In this document: piece after piece, positions 15,772 to 23,943 of the stretch
Layout: each line of letters begins with the position of its first letter
Position numbering within the stretch: position 1 is the stretch's first letter
Source of the DNA: JAVWMQ01 sp036646055
Lineage (GTDB): Bacteria; Bacillota; Clostridia; Peptostreptococcales; Anaerovoracaceae
DNA length: 64,000 nt
Assembly (NCBI GenBank): GCA_036646055.1
Contig: JAVXMY010000002.1
Span: forward strand, 248,001 to 312,000
Direction of reading: 5' to 3'
Notes under the pieces: model-generated
The model's input: only the letters and a program-made list of their open reading frames with translations
Told to the model about the DNA's origin: nothing
Database searches by the model: none
Program-made: the position numbers and the translations under genes

Positions 15772-16626
15772 TTAGTGATGTCTTGCATAATATTGATCAT
15801 AAGTTAAACCAGATTCCTTTACTTCTTTGGCAAGTTCCTTGCCTAGGTATCTAATATGCCATGATTCATAACTGTATCCTGTATATTTAGTTTTACCCTT
15901 TGGGTATCTTAAAATAAACCCAAAATCATCAAGCTTAGATATTACATCTTCATATTTTTCGTGTTTGTCAATTGAAGTAAACTCCATATTGTCCAAGGAA
16001 ATATCTGCAACTAAACCAGTTGTATGCTCGCTGTGACCCGGCCTTGAAGAAACAGTATCTGCATGGTCTTGACCATAAACCTTAGTCATATTATCAAAAA
16101 TCTGACGCTGAAAAGCAGTAGACCTATATCCGCTATGAATATTAACCCTAACCCCATCTTCCATGCAGGCCTCCCTAAACTCCTCAAAAGCCGCAGCTGC
16201 GCCCTTGCGCATCTGCTGGGTCGGCTCCCTACTAGTTTTATTAGTAACACTAACAAGATCACTAGGTTCCCAGTCATCTTCTAGCTTATAAACCTTGTTA
16301 ACAATAGTATCTAAAGACTCTGGATCCTTTTGGATAATAATATTATCCTTAGCATAAAACTCTTTATCTAAACCAATATTAACATTAGTAACTACCTCTT
16401 CAATATTAAAATCCTTATGGGCCTTTTGGTAAGCCTCATACCTATTAGCTAAATCTTCATGGTAATAATCTAGATCCGCAAACTCACTAGCCGGCTCTTT
16501 GGTAGCTGGTTTAGAATCTGAGCCCATAAGCTTATATGCACCAAAACCTAATCCGGCTAGAATTGCAACAATAATTATTACCACAAGAATTAGATTTTTC
16601 TTCTTTTTAACTTTATATTTAGCCAT
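15772..16626 (-). CDS. VanY-type D-alanyl-D-alanine carboxypeptidase (M15 family)
   Basis: A membrane-anchored 284-residue zinc peptidase. Residues 11-34 form a single membrane segment after a basic N-terminus; the catalytic domain faces outward. M15B motifs are intact: SGYRSTAFQRQIF (165-177), SEHTTGLVADIS with zinc ligands His201 and Asp208, and ESWHIRYLG with catalytic Glu254 and ligand His257. Such enzymes trim the terminal D-Ala from peptidoglycan stem peptides; there are no van resistance genes nearby, so a wall-maturation role is more likely than vancomycin resistance. AAGGAGATAAA precedes the ATG. Confidence 0.92.
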   Translation of the reverse strand: MAKYKVKKKKNLILVVIIIVAILAGLGFGAYKLMGSDSKPATKEPASEFADLDYYHEDLANRYEAYQKAHKDFNIEEVVTNVNIGLDKEFYAKDNIIIQKDPESLDTIVNKVYKLEDDWEPSDLVSVTNKTSREPTQQMRKGAAAAFEEFREACMEDGVRVNIHSGYRSTAFQRQIFDNMTKVYGQDHADTVSSRPGHSEHTTGLVADISLDNMEFTSIDKHEKYEDVISKLDDFGFILRYPKGKTKYTGYSYESWHIRYLGKELAKEVKESGLTYDQYYARHH

Positions 16627-16668
16627 TTTATCTCCTTTTTATAAGAATTCGTATAATAAATCTTCTGC

Positions 16669-17421
16669 TTATTTATTTGATACTTCTACAAAACCCATGT
16701 AATACTCATATCTAGTACCGCCTTCACTACCCATTAGAAGGTATCTGGCAACTACTTCTCCCGTCTGATAACCCATTGCTCGAACTTCTGTTAAAATCTC
16801 CTTAACATTGTTGTTATAGTTATTCATAATATCCGCCTTAAGAAGAAATTTCAAGTATTTCTTCCCTTTGGTTCTTTTCCAAATTGCACCTCTTGGCCTA
16901 TCTGTTGCAATGGCTCTAATGTATTTCTTCTCCTTGTAGTCCTTAATATAAATATAACTTAGACTTGGATTTCGCAGTGTTTCATGAACCGTATCTGTAT
17001 CTAAGGCATCTTCTATTAGAAAATCCACCTCCATTATACCAGGAGTCAAATGATTTGCTTGAAGCATTCTTGCTTGATTTATCAAACTTATTTGAAGTTC
17101 AATTTCATCTAGTTTGTTTTGTAATTGAATAATCTTTTCCCCAATGTCAAATTTTTTCTCTTCGTATATATATTCAAGTTCTGAAACAGGCATATACAAA
17201 ATATGCTTAATTTCTTTTATTGAAAAATCCAAACTTCGATAAAGCTGGATTTCAGCCACATTAAAAACATCTACCTGATTGTACTCTCTATACCCGTTTT
17301 CCCCTTGTCTCCTAACGCAAAATAGACCTTCTTTTTCCCAATAATGCAAATTGGAAACGTTAATATTAAAAATATCTGCTACTTCTTTCGTCTTAAACGT
17401 ATTTTTTTTCATTTTTTTCAT
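16669..17421 (-). CDS. MerR family transcriptional regulator
   Basis: From the ATG at 17421 the protein has 250 residues. The MerR winged helix is clear: FKTKEVADIFNINVSNLHYWEKEGLF...GYREYNQVDVFNVAEIQLYRSLDFSIKEIKHIL (about residues 6-75), then a coiled-coil dimer helix (EKKFDIGEKIIQLQNKLDEIELQISLINQ) and a C-terminal GyrI-like effector domain beginning around VDFLIEDALDTDTVHETL. An AGGGGG site lies 3 nt before this ATG and 12 nt before a second ATG at 17412; the true start may be either. A MerR-type operator overlaps its 5' end. Confidence 0.87.
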   Translation of the reverse strand: MKKMKKNTFKTKEVADIFNINVSNLHYWEKEGLFCVRRQGENGYREYNQVDVFNVAEIQLYRSLDFSIKEIKHILYMPVSELEYIYEEKKFDIGEKIIQLQNKLDEIELQISLINQARMLQANHLTPGIMEVDFLIEDALDTDTVHETLRNPSLSYIYIKDYKEKKYIRAIATDRPRGAIWKRTKGKKYLKFLLKADIMNNYNNNVKEILTEVRAMGYQTGEVVARYLLMGSEGGTRYEYYMGFVEVSNK

Positions 17422-17429
17422 ATTCCCCC

Positions 17430-17460
17430 TTGACCCTAAAGTTACTTTATAGTTTATACT
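17430..17460 (+). promoter_or_regulatory. MerR-type promoter with 19-bp spacer, pointing away from the MerR gene
   Basis: TTGACC (17430-17435) and TATACT (17455-17460) are 19 bp apart, the lengthened spacing that MerR activators need. A dyad centred on AAAGTTACTTT lies in the spacer. It covers the 5' region of the merR gene, so the protein probably binds here and may autoregulate. The plus-strand transcript would run into a non-coding tract that ends at the hairpin at 17551-17581. Confidence 0.5.
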
Positions 17461-17550
17461 AACCATAGTTGATTTGCAAGAGTCAATTGTGTGCTATGAA
17501 TTAACGCCTAAATTCAAACGCCTTGAATGTATAAGTGTTAAACAAAAATC

Positions 17551-17585
17551 AAAAACTCGAACCTTTGGTGTTCGAGTTTTTTTAT
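17551..17585. terminator. Bidirectional intrinsic terminator
   Basis: AAAAACTCGAAC / GTTCGAGTTTTT (17551-17562 with 17570-17581), a 12-bp stem with a 7-nt loop. It ends the LytTR gene on the minus strand and would also end any plus-strand transcript from 17460. Confidence 0.88.
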
Positions 17586-17588
17586 TTC

Positions 17589-18317
17589 TTATTTAGCAAT
17601 GTACTCTAAGTACTTTTTTTTAAAGGCTGCTACATTTCTTTTGGTTATTCCAAGTTCTTCTCCAGAAGTCATTACTACACATTCATTGTTAATTCCATCT
17701 ACATTAATCATATTGACTACGTAGGATTTATGAATCTGAACAAAGTTATCTTTTTTTAGTAATTCATCTATATATTCTTCAAAGGAACCTCTAAGCAATA
17801 TGCTTTCTATTACTTGACCTCCAATTAAATGAAAGTATGCTCTTCTTTTGAAACACTCTATATATGAAATCCTGTTAGTTGGGACAGCTTTTAATCCGTC
17901 TCCACTTTTAATAGTAAAACTTTTTTCCTTATCTGGTGTTATAAGTCTAATGGAGTGATCTAAGGCTTCAAAGACTTCCTTTTTGTTAATAGGCTTCATA
18001 ATATATCTTGCAGCTTTAATTTCAAAGGCTTCTAAGGCGTAATCCTTGCTGGAAGTTTCGTATATTATAGCCCCTGTGCCATTATACTTCCTTATTATTC
18101 TGCCAAGATCTATTCCGCTTGTTTGTGGCATTAGTAAATCTAAGATATAAATATCCCAGGTTCTTCCCTTTTCTATTTCACTGGCTAGTTCAACTGACAT
18201 TGGGAAACTATCAATGGTAAAATTAATTGCAGAATTATTGGCCTCATACTCTTTTACTAGTTCTTCAACCTTTAACATTTCTGCTAAACAGTCATCGCAA
18301 AGTGCAATATGTATCAT
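17589..18317 (-). CDS. LytTR family response regulator
   Basis: The 242-residue protein has a receiver domain (residues 1-125; acidic Asp8/Asp9, phospho-acceptor Asp60 in WDIYILDLLMP, Lys108 in RYIMKPI) and a C-terminal LytTR DNA-binding domain (about 135-240; YIECFKRRAYFHL...FVQIHKSYVVNM). Regulators of this AgrA/VirR type are paired with AgrC-like kinases. None is adjacent; the only such protein in the window is at 34601-35875. AGAGGTGG precedes the ATG. Confidence 0.92.
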   Translation of the reverse strand: MIHIALCDDCLAEMLKVEELVKEYEANNSAINFTIDSFPMSVELASEIEKGRTWDIYILDLLMPQTSGIDLGRIIRKYNGTGAIIYETSSKDYALEAFEIKAARYIMKPINKKEVFEALDHSIRLITPDKEKSFTIKSGDGLKAVPTNRISYIECFKRRAYFHLIGGQVIESILLRGSFEEYIDELLKKDNFVQIHKSYVVNMINVDGINNECVVMTSGEELGITKRNVAAFKKKYLEYIAK

Positions 18318-18394
18318 AATCTTACCACCTCTCTATTTACTAATTACCTGGAATGAGCAGGTTTTGCCCCTTTACCCCATTCTTTTGCCTAGGT

Positions 18395-19303
18395 CTAACC
18401 CCAAAGAATCTCTGGGTATAGTCCTTTATCTTTCATGGCTTCTATTGCTCTAGAAACCATTTCTTTGTCTTCTTTGTATGTTACGCCGTACCACTTGTCC
18501 TTTGTGTTAAGGACTTTAACTGTGGCTTTGCCTTCTTTAATTAGCTGGTTTGTTACTGTTGGTATTTGGTATTCTCCTTTTAGGGGATTTGATGTTAATG
18601 CCTCTTCTAGGAACTTTTCAATTCTTGCCACCAATTCATCCATCATGTTCTTGGTGTAGCCCCAAAGATTCATAGACACTTGAGTTTCTGGTTTTAGCGG
18701 AATCCAGTTTTCATCGTCTTCTGTGAAGCAAATCTGGCCATTTACCTTCATTATTTTTGTTCTTTCAACAATATCTGCAAGTAGTCCCTTTTCATCTACC
18801 TGGCAAACCCCTCTAGCCACGTGGCCGTTTTCTGTTACTGTATTTTTAAGCATATAGCTTATCATTGCAAACTCACCGTCCTTCTTAGTGTTAGCTAGGA
18901 AGTCGTACATTTTGTGAAATGCTTCTGGGCCGTAATAGTCATCTGCATTAATTACTGCAAATGGACCTGTTACCTTGTCTCTTGCCGCCATAATTGCATG
19001 GGCTGTACCCCATGGTTTAACTCTATCTTTTGGAATATGAAATTTACTTGGAATATCCTCAAGTTTTTGATATGCATATTCTACATCAAGGAACTTTTCT
19101 GATCTTCCATTTATAAATTTTGCGAAGTCCTCTTGGTTTTCTTCTTTAATTACAAAGATTACTTTTTTAAATCCTGCCATAAATGCATCGTACAAAGAAA
19201 AATCTAAGATTATTTCTCCTGCTTCTGTTATTGGATCTATCTGCTTTAGACCACCGTATCTACTGCCCATACCTGCAGCCATAATTATTAAATTTGGTTC
19301 CAT
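18395..19303 (-). CDS. Nucleotidyltransferase family protein (sugar-phosphate type)
   Basis: A 302-residue Rossmann-like nucleotidyltransferase. The N-terminal signature MAAGMGSRYGGLKQIDPI (residues about 8-25) and the metal-binding AVINADDYYG (near 105-114) are intact, followed by a longer C-terminal part (KDKWYGVTYKEDKEMVSRAI). It would join an NTP to a sugar or alcohol phosphate, but no partner genes for a specific pathway are nearby. AAAGGTGG stands 6 nt before the ATG at 19303; a GTG three codons earlier overlaps it. Substrate unknown. Confidence 0.87.
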   Translation of the reverse strand: MEPNLIIMAAGMGSRYGGLKQIDPITEAGEIILDFSLYDAFMAGFKKVIFVIKEENQEDFAKFINGRSEKFLDVEYAYQKLEDIPSKFHIPKDRVKPWGTAHAIMAARDKVTGPFAVINADDYYGPEAFHKMYDFLANTKKDGEFAMISYMLKNTVTENGHVARGVCQVDEKGLLADIVERTKIMKVNGQICFTEDDENWIPLKPETQVSMNLWGYTKNMMDELVARIEKFLEEALTSNPLKGEYQIPTVTNQLIKEGKATVKVLNTKDKWYGVTYKEDKEMVSRAIEAMKDKGLYPEILWG

Positions 19304-19361
19304 AGTTTCCACCTTTCCTCTTTGTAAATTCTACTCTATTCTATGTAAATTTTCAACTGTA

Positions 19362-19370
19362 TGATATAAT
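19362..19370 (+). promoter_or_regulatory. Extended -10 promoter of the DUF2148 gene
   Basis: TGATATAAT is an extended -10, about 50 nt before the start at 19419. No strong -35 is seen. Confidence 0.5.
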
Positions 19371-19418
19371 ATATTCAAGTTAGGATGCAAAATATTTGTA
19401 CGATTACGGAGGTACATT

Positions 19419-19982
19419 ATGATAATAAAAAGTATAGATGCAGAAAACCAGGTTGTTCTTCAGGTTGCTAAGCAAATGGCTACAGCTGCTAGAACGGCCC
19501 CTAAGGCCAATGGCGACGATTCTATCCTTACAGCCATAGTAACAGGTGACCATAAGCTTAAACTGGCCAAAAGGACTCAGGAGCTTGGTAAGGAGTATGG
19601 TTGGGATTTTATGGTTAGAGATGCCAAGATGATTAAACATGCCCCTGCAGTTTTACTAATTGGAGTAAAAAAAGAGTCTGCTTTAGTTGGTCCTGTTTGC
19701 GGATTTTGTGGTTTCAAAAATTGCGGTGAATGTAAGGCTGCCGGTGCCAACTGCGCACTTAAGGTTACAGACATTGGTATCGCTGTAGGTTCTGCTGTTT
19801 CAGTTGCTGCAGATAATAGAATTGATAACAGAGTATTCTTCTCAGGCGGTAGAGCTGCCTTGGATTTCGATTTCTTTGATAATGAGGCTGAATTAGCTTA
19901 CGCAATTCCCCTAAGTGCCAATGGCAAAAGCGTGTTCTTCGATAGAATAGGTACACCCCAATTGGAAGATTTAGAAGTGTAA
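19419..19982 (+). CDS. DUF2148 family ferredoxin-domain protein
   Basis: This 187-residue protein matches the DUF2148 family of anaerobes: an N-terminal nitroreductase-like stretch (QMATAARTAPKANGDDSI) and a cysteine cluster CGFCGFKNCGEC...C (Cys94, 97, 102, 105 and 112), likely an iron-sulphur site, followed by KVTDIGIAVGSAVSVAADN. The function of the family is unknown; an electron-transfer or flavin role has been suggested by composition. CGGAGGTACATT precedes the ATG. It is one of few plus-strand genes and is monocistronic. Confidence 0.85.
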   Translation: MIIKSIDAENQVVLQVAKQMATAARTAPKANGDDSILTAIVTGDHKLKLAKRTQELGKEYGWDFMVRDAKMIKHAPAVLLIGVKKESALVGPVCGFCGFKNCGECKAAGANCALKVTDIGIAVGSAVSVAADNRIDNRVFFSGGRAALDFDFFDNEAELAYAIPLSANGKSVFFDRIGTPQLEDLEV

Positions 19983-20044
19983 CTAACTTTAGGGAAATTT
20001 AAATACAAAAGCCTCCATAATAAATGTTGGGGCGGAGCATAAAA

Positions 20045-20090
20045 AAAGAGGTATGATGCGTGAATTTTTGCACCTACCTCTTTGTTTTTT
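20045..20090. terminator. Bidirectional intrinsic terminator
   Basis: AAAGAGGTA (20045-20053) pairs with TACCTCTTT (20075-20083), with A- and T-runs outside. It closes the three-gene minus-strand operon and possibly the DUF2148 transcript. Confidence 0.75.
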
Positions 20091-20093
20091 TAT

Positions 20094-20537
20094 TTATCGT
20101 CTTTCAACGTAACTTTGTACCTGGCAAACTACTAGTTGATCTTCTTCTTCTGGGTTATAAAAATCAACTTTTTTAGTTCCAGATAAATGTTTATCCTCTT
20201 GCAAGTATTTTGAAATCTCTTCAATGATCCATTCCATTGCCCAAGGTGTTGTTAATTGACCTTCTATAAGGTTTCCATCAACATCAAACTTTAATGATTG
20301 CTCCTTTAAACTACAAGGAATGCTATCAACATCCTTAATTGTAACATCATAAAATCTATCAATTTCTGCTTTTTTAGCATTAGGATCTTCTACAATATAT
20401 TGAACACTATTGCCAATATCTTGAGCAATCTTCCTGCTACAACTTGTTTTGCAAGCTGTTGAACAAGTAGCACAAACGTCGCTTTGTCCAACAGGATCTA
20501 GACGATGATAATTTTTTTCTATTATATGTTTACCCAA
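20094..20537 (-). CDS. Unknown protein with N-terminal four-cysteine cluster
   Basis: A 147-residue protein that I do not recognise. Its N-terminal part carries CATCSTACKTSC (Cys22, 25, 29 and 33: C-x2-C-x3-C-x3-C), a likely metal or iron-sulphur site; two further Cys lie in the remainder. The C-terminal two-thirds is mixed and acidic with TPWAMEWIIEEISKYL as a helix. The start is a TTG whose codon lies 8 nt inside the end of the upstream gene, with AAGGAG 9 nt before it, so translation is probably coupled. No later in-frame start would keep the cysteine cluster. Confidence 0.7.
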   Translation of the reverse strand: MGKHIIEKNYHRLDPVGQSDVCATCSTACKTSCSRKIAQDIGNSVQYIVEDPNAKKAEIDRFYDVTIKDVDSIPCSLKEQSLKFDVDGNLIEGQLTTPWAMEWIIEEISKYLQEDKHLSGTKKVDFYNPEEEDQLVVCQVQSYVERR

Positions 20538-21078
20538 AATAAAAATCTCCTTCGTCTTCTTCTACTTCTGCGCTGAAGTAAATACACTGCCATTTTCCTG
20601 TCAAATACTGCTGACCTTTTTCAAACATTTCTTCAATAGTGTCAAACTCATATTTGTCCCCACTACAAAACATATTGATCTTATTAACTTCCATAACCCA
20701 TTTGTTGTTTTCTTCTTCATACCAAACTAAGGTATCATCTATTTTTTTGAAGAACTGAGTTACGCCCAATTCAAATTCCTTTGCGAAATCTTCTGCCTTT
20801 GGATCTGTTAATGCAGTATAAACTCTATTTATTTCAAGGTCAAAAGTCTTACCATCTTCTACTCTAGAAGCTGTAAGTCTGCCGTATTTTTCACCAATTT
20901 CAAGTTTGTTTCCAGCAATTTTCAACATATGAGCAACAGCATAGACTACATCAATGTATTCTTTGTCATTTTCAATTGCAAATTTGCCTTCAATTTCAAA
21001 CATATCATCTTCAAGATAGAAGTCAACTGATTTGCCTTCTGCCTTAATAAAAAAGTCCTTATCCTTTAACTCTAGCAT
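20530..21078 (-). CDS. Unknown acidic protein, 182 residues
   Basis: An acidic soluble protein with no signal peptide or membrane helix and no family that I recognise. It begins MLELKDKDFFIKAEGKSVDFYLEDDMF, continues with regular beta-strand-like segments, and ends in EVEEDEGDFYFG. It overlaps the Cys-cluster gene by 8 nt and follows the YopX gene by 17 nt, so all three form one operon. AGGAGATTTTTATA precedes the ATG, nearly the same as the site before the downstream gene. Confidence 0.72.
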   Translation of the reverse strand: MLELKDKDFFIKAEGKSVDFYLEDDMFEIEGKFAIENDKEYIDVVYAVAHMLKIAGNKLEIGEKYGRLTASRVEDGKTFDLEINRVYTALTDPKAEDFAKEFELGVTQFFKKIDDTLVWYEEENNKWVMEVNKINMFCSGDKYEFDTIEEMFEKGQQYLTGKWQCIYFSAEVEEDEGDFYFG

Positions 21079-21095
21079 TATAAAAATCTCCTTTA

Positions 21096-21500
21096 CTATG
21101 CGTTAAAATCTAATAGTTCAGGCTTTTCATAAATGTTTCCTTGTAACTTAAATGTATCAGACATGTAGGGTCCACCCATAGCCATAGAGCCATCGTTACC
21201 TAGTAAAATAAAACCAGCAACTTCTTCACTCCACATAACCTGGTATGTGCCGTCGTCATTTTTCACTACATCACCTTCAAAGATTTCATTCTGTTCATTG
21301 TCATACCAACCAGTACTCTGAAGTGGTATTAGTTCTAGTGGTTCTGAAGGATTTTTGAAATCATAAATTAAAACTGTTCCAAAAGAAAGATAACCATAAA
21401 TTGTTTTTTCTAGTTCTGAAGAGCCTTCCTGTTCAAGTTCTTCAGGGGAATACATTTTTTTATTCTCATCATCCCATGCTCTAAATTTTATTTCTCTCAT
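21096..21500 (-). CDS. YopX family protein (phage-type)
   Basis: With the ATG at 21500 (MREIKFRAWDDENKKMY) the protein has 134 residues. That opening, with IPLQSTGWYDNEQNEIFEGDVV and the VMW...GFIL segment, is the YopX signature (PF09643), a beta-rich protein common in phages and plasmids of Firmicutes and of unknown function. GAGAGGA precedes the start. It heads a three-gene operon with two unknowns; no other phage gene is close, so it is either a domesticated remnant or part of a small host operon. Confidence 0.85.
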   Translation of the reverse strand: MREIKFRAWDDENKKMYSPEELEQEGSSELEKTIYGYLSFGTVLIYDFKNPSEPLELIPLQSTGWYDNEQNEIFEGDVVKNDDGTYQVMWSEEVAGFILLGNDGSMAMGGPYMSDTFKLQGNIYEKPELLDFNA

Positions 21501-21523
21501 TGAATTTCCTCTCATCTTATATA

Positions 21524-21552
21524 CATCGGTGCCACTAAACGTAGCACCGATG
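21524..21552. repeat. Inverted repeat (hairpin) upstream of the YopX gene
   Basis: CATCGGTGC (21524-21532) and GCACCGATG (21544-21552) are perfect complements with an 11-nt loop that can itself pair CTA/TAG. There is no T-run on the side expected for termination of the hydroxylase operon, so it may be an operator or a leader hairpin of the YopX operon, 24 nt before its start codon. Confidence 0.6.
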
Positions 21553-21596
21553 ATAATTTTTCATATTTTACCTTATGGTAATATATTGTATTTTAC

Positions 21597-23942
21597 TTAG
21601 AATACGCCTTTAGCCTTCTGTTCTTTAATTGCATTAAGAACTTTTTCAGGTGTTAGAGGCATTTCTGTAAATCTAACTCCAATAGCATCATATACAGCGT
21701 TGAAGATAGCAGGGATTGTAGGCTGAATTGGACCTTCTCCTGATTCTTTAGCTCCGTATGGTGCTGATGGGTCATATGCTTCTACAATGCTAGCATTGAT
21801 TTCTGGCATATCTGTTGCTGTTGGTAATTTGTAGTCATGGAATGAAGGGTTTAGGAATGTTCCGTCTGGAGCAATCTTCATTTCTTCATATAGAGCCTGT
21901 CCCATACCCATCTGGATTGAACCGTGTACCTGACCTTCAACACTCTGAGGGTTAATAGCTACACCACAGTCTCCTGCTTCTGTAATCTTAACTACATTTA
22001 CTTTACCTGTTTCTAGATCAACATCCACTTCTGCAATCTGAGCACTGAATCCGAATGTAGGTGAGTGACCAATGTTACCACCCTGCTGGATACCTTTTCT
22101 TCTTGGAGGAGTAAACTGTCCTGTCATTGTTATAGGTCCGTTTGACTGGATGTAAGTTGAAACAACTTCTCTCCAAGGAACTCTCTGTTTTGGTTTGTAG
22201 ATGTTGTAGAATTCTTCGCCCTTAATTTCAACTTCTTCTCCTCTAATTCCCATCATAGCTGCTGCTACTGGTTTTAGTTCTGCGTTGACCTTTTCAGCTG
22301 CCTGTCTAATAGCCCATCCTGTTGCGAATGTTAGACGACTTGCGAATGTTCCTAAGTCAAATGTTGATACCTGTGTATCTCTAGGAATTACTTTTACGTT
22401 TTCTGTAAATACTCCTAATGTTTCAGCTGCCATCTGAGCCATAACCATGTCAACACCCTGACCGATATCTGTAGCACCACAGTATACAGTTACATCATTT
22501 TCTTCATCAACCTTAATTGTAGCTACTGTATGTGGCTTGTATGATAGGTATAATGTGTAAGATGTACCTGAGATGTAGTATCCACCAGATAGACCAATAC
22601 CTTTACCAAATGGTAGTTTACCATGTTTGTTCTGGTAGTCTGAGTTTTCAACACAAGTTGTTAGACACTTCTTGTATTCAGTATGAGGGATGTACATCTT
22701 ACTCATAGCTGTGTAACCTGATTCAGCTGCATTAAGCATTCTGATTTCATATGGGTCCATTCCGAAGTGAGCTGCTGCCTGGTCTAGCATCTGTTCCATA
22801 GCGAATCTTGGCTGTACTCCACCTAGTCCTCTAAATGCTCCACATGTTGGCTTGTTTGTGTAAACTCTCTTACCATCAAATCTTACATTTGGAACCATGT
22901 ATGGAATATGTACCATTGAAGCTGTGTAGAATAATACTACAATACCCCAACCAGCGTATGCTCCGCCATCCATTAAGTTTGTGAAATCACAAGCTGTGAT
23001 CTTACCTGTTTTATCAAAACCAAGTTTCATGTTCATGTAACATGGGTGTCTTCCGTTGTTTGTTCCGAATACTTCACTTCTTTCGTAAGTAATCTTAACT
23101 GGTCTACCAATTTTTCTTGATAGTAGTGCTGAACAGAAGTCTGCCTGAGAAGCAACACCCTTACCACCGAAACCACCACCGATTAGTGGAACTGTGATTC
23201 TGATTCTGCTTAGAGGCATTTCTAATACCTTAGCTAACTGCTGATGAGTGTAGTGAGGTACCTGACAAGTAGCATATAGGTGTAATTTTCCTGTAGCTAC
23301 GTCGAAGTCTGCTAATGCTGACTGAGGTTCTACGAAACCGTGGTTTACGTATGATGAGTAGTAATCCTGCTCTAATACGAAATCTGATTCAGCTAATGCC
23401 TTATCTGGATCTCCATAAACCTGAACACCTTCGTAAGAAATGTTGTTTGGAGAATCTTCGTGAATTCTTACATCGTCTCTCTTAACAGCTTCTCTTGGAT
23501 CTACTAGTGCTTCTAGAACTTCATATTCTACTTCGATTAATTCTAAAGCTTTTTCAGCAATTTCTTCTGTTAAAGCTGCTACTGCTGCTACTGGTTCTCC
23601 CCAGTTTCTTACTTTGCCTACTGCTAATGCATGTTCGTTTGCATTATGAGGTACGATTCCGTAAGGGATTGGGCAATCTTCACCAGTGATAACTGCTAAT
23701 ACTCCATCTAATTCTAAAGCTTTGCTATAGTCAATTTTAATAATGTTAGCATGTGCATGCTTACTTCTTAATAATTTACCATAAGTCATTCTTGGTAAAG
23801 TTAAATCGTCTGTGTACTGTACTGCTCCCTTTACTTTAGCAGGGCCATCAGGTCTTCTGATGCTTCTACCTACTTCTGTAAATTCTTTTGTGTAGTCTTT
23901 ATAGTTATTGTATCTGTTTGATACTTCATACATTTTACCCAT
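21597..23942 (-). CDS. Molybdenum hydroxylase, molybdopterin-binding large subunit (xanthine dehydrogenase family)
   Basis: With the ATG at 23942 the subunit has 781 residues, the size of an XdhA/HcrA-type large subunit. Visible: the N-terminal a/b hammerhead (RRPDGPAKVKGAVQYTDDL), GGGFGGKG (255-262), GAFRGLGG (368-375), TDIGQGVDMV (491-500), VEGQVHGSIQMGMGQALYEE (668-687) and GAKESGEGP (730-738) with Glu736 in the place of the catalytic base. The GAKE-type end resembles the 4-hydroxybenzoyl-CoA reductase-like and purine hydroxylase subgroups more than eukaryotic xanthine oxidase, but the substrate cannot be assigned. Three-subunit operon: FAD, 2Fe-2S, then this gene (1 nt gap, AGGAGG inside the preceding gene). 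No in-frame UGA is present. Confidence 0.93.
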   Translation of the reverse strand: MGKMYEVSNRYNNYKDYTKEFTEVGRSIRRPDGPAKVKGAVQYTDDLTLPRMTYGKLLRSKHAHANIIKIDYSKALELDGVLAVITGEDCPIPYGIVPHNANEHALAVGKVRNWGEPVAAVAALTEEIAEKALELIEVEYEVLEALVDPREAVKRDDVRIHEDSPNNISYEGVQVYGDPDKALAESDFVLEQDYYSSYVNHGFVEPQSALADFDVATGKLHLYATCQVPHYTHQQLAKVLEMPLSRIRITVPLIGGGFGGKGVASQADFCSALLSRKIGRPVKITYERSEVFGTNNGRHPCYMNMKLGFDKTGKITACDFTNLMDGGAYAGWGIVVLFYTASMVHIPYMVPNVRFDGKRVYTNKPTCGAFRGLGGVQPRFAMEQMLDQAAAHFGMDPYEIRMLNAAESGYTAMSKMYIPHTEYKKCLTTCVENSDYQNKHGKLPFGKGIGLSGGYYISGTSYTLYLSYKPHTVATIKVDEENDVTVYCGATDIGQGVDMVMAQMAAETLGVFTENVKVIPRDTQVSTFDLGTFASRLTFATGWAIRQAAEKVNAELKPVAAAMMGIRGEEVEIKGEEFYNIYKPKQRVPWREVVSTYIQSNGPITMTGQFTPPRRKGIQQGGNIGHSPTFGFSAQIAEVDVDLETGKVNVVKITEAGDCGVAINPQSVEGQVHGSIQMGMGQALYEEMKIAPDGTFLNPSFHDYKLPTATDMPEINASIVEAYDPSAPYGAKESGEGPIQPTIPAIFNAVYDAIGVRFTEMPLTPEKVLNAIKEQKAKGVF

Positions 23943-23943
23943 C

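Noticed and set aside
21096..21500. YopX gene as evidence for a prophage
   Set aside because: No integrase, terminase, capsid or repressor genes are near, so a prophage call is not supported.
21597..23942. Selenocysteine in the hydroxylase large subunit
   Set aside because: No in-frame UGA occurs; any selenium in such enzymes is a labile cofactor atom and cannot be read from this sequence.
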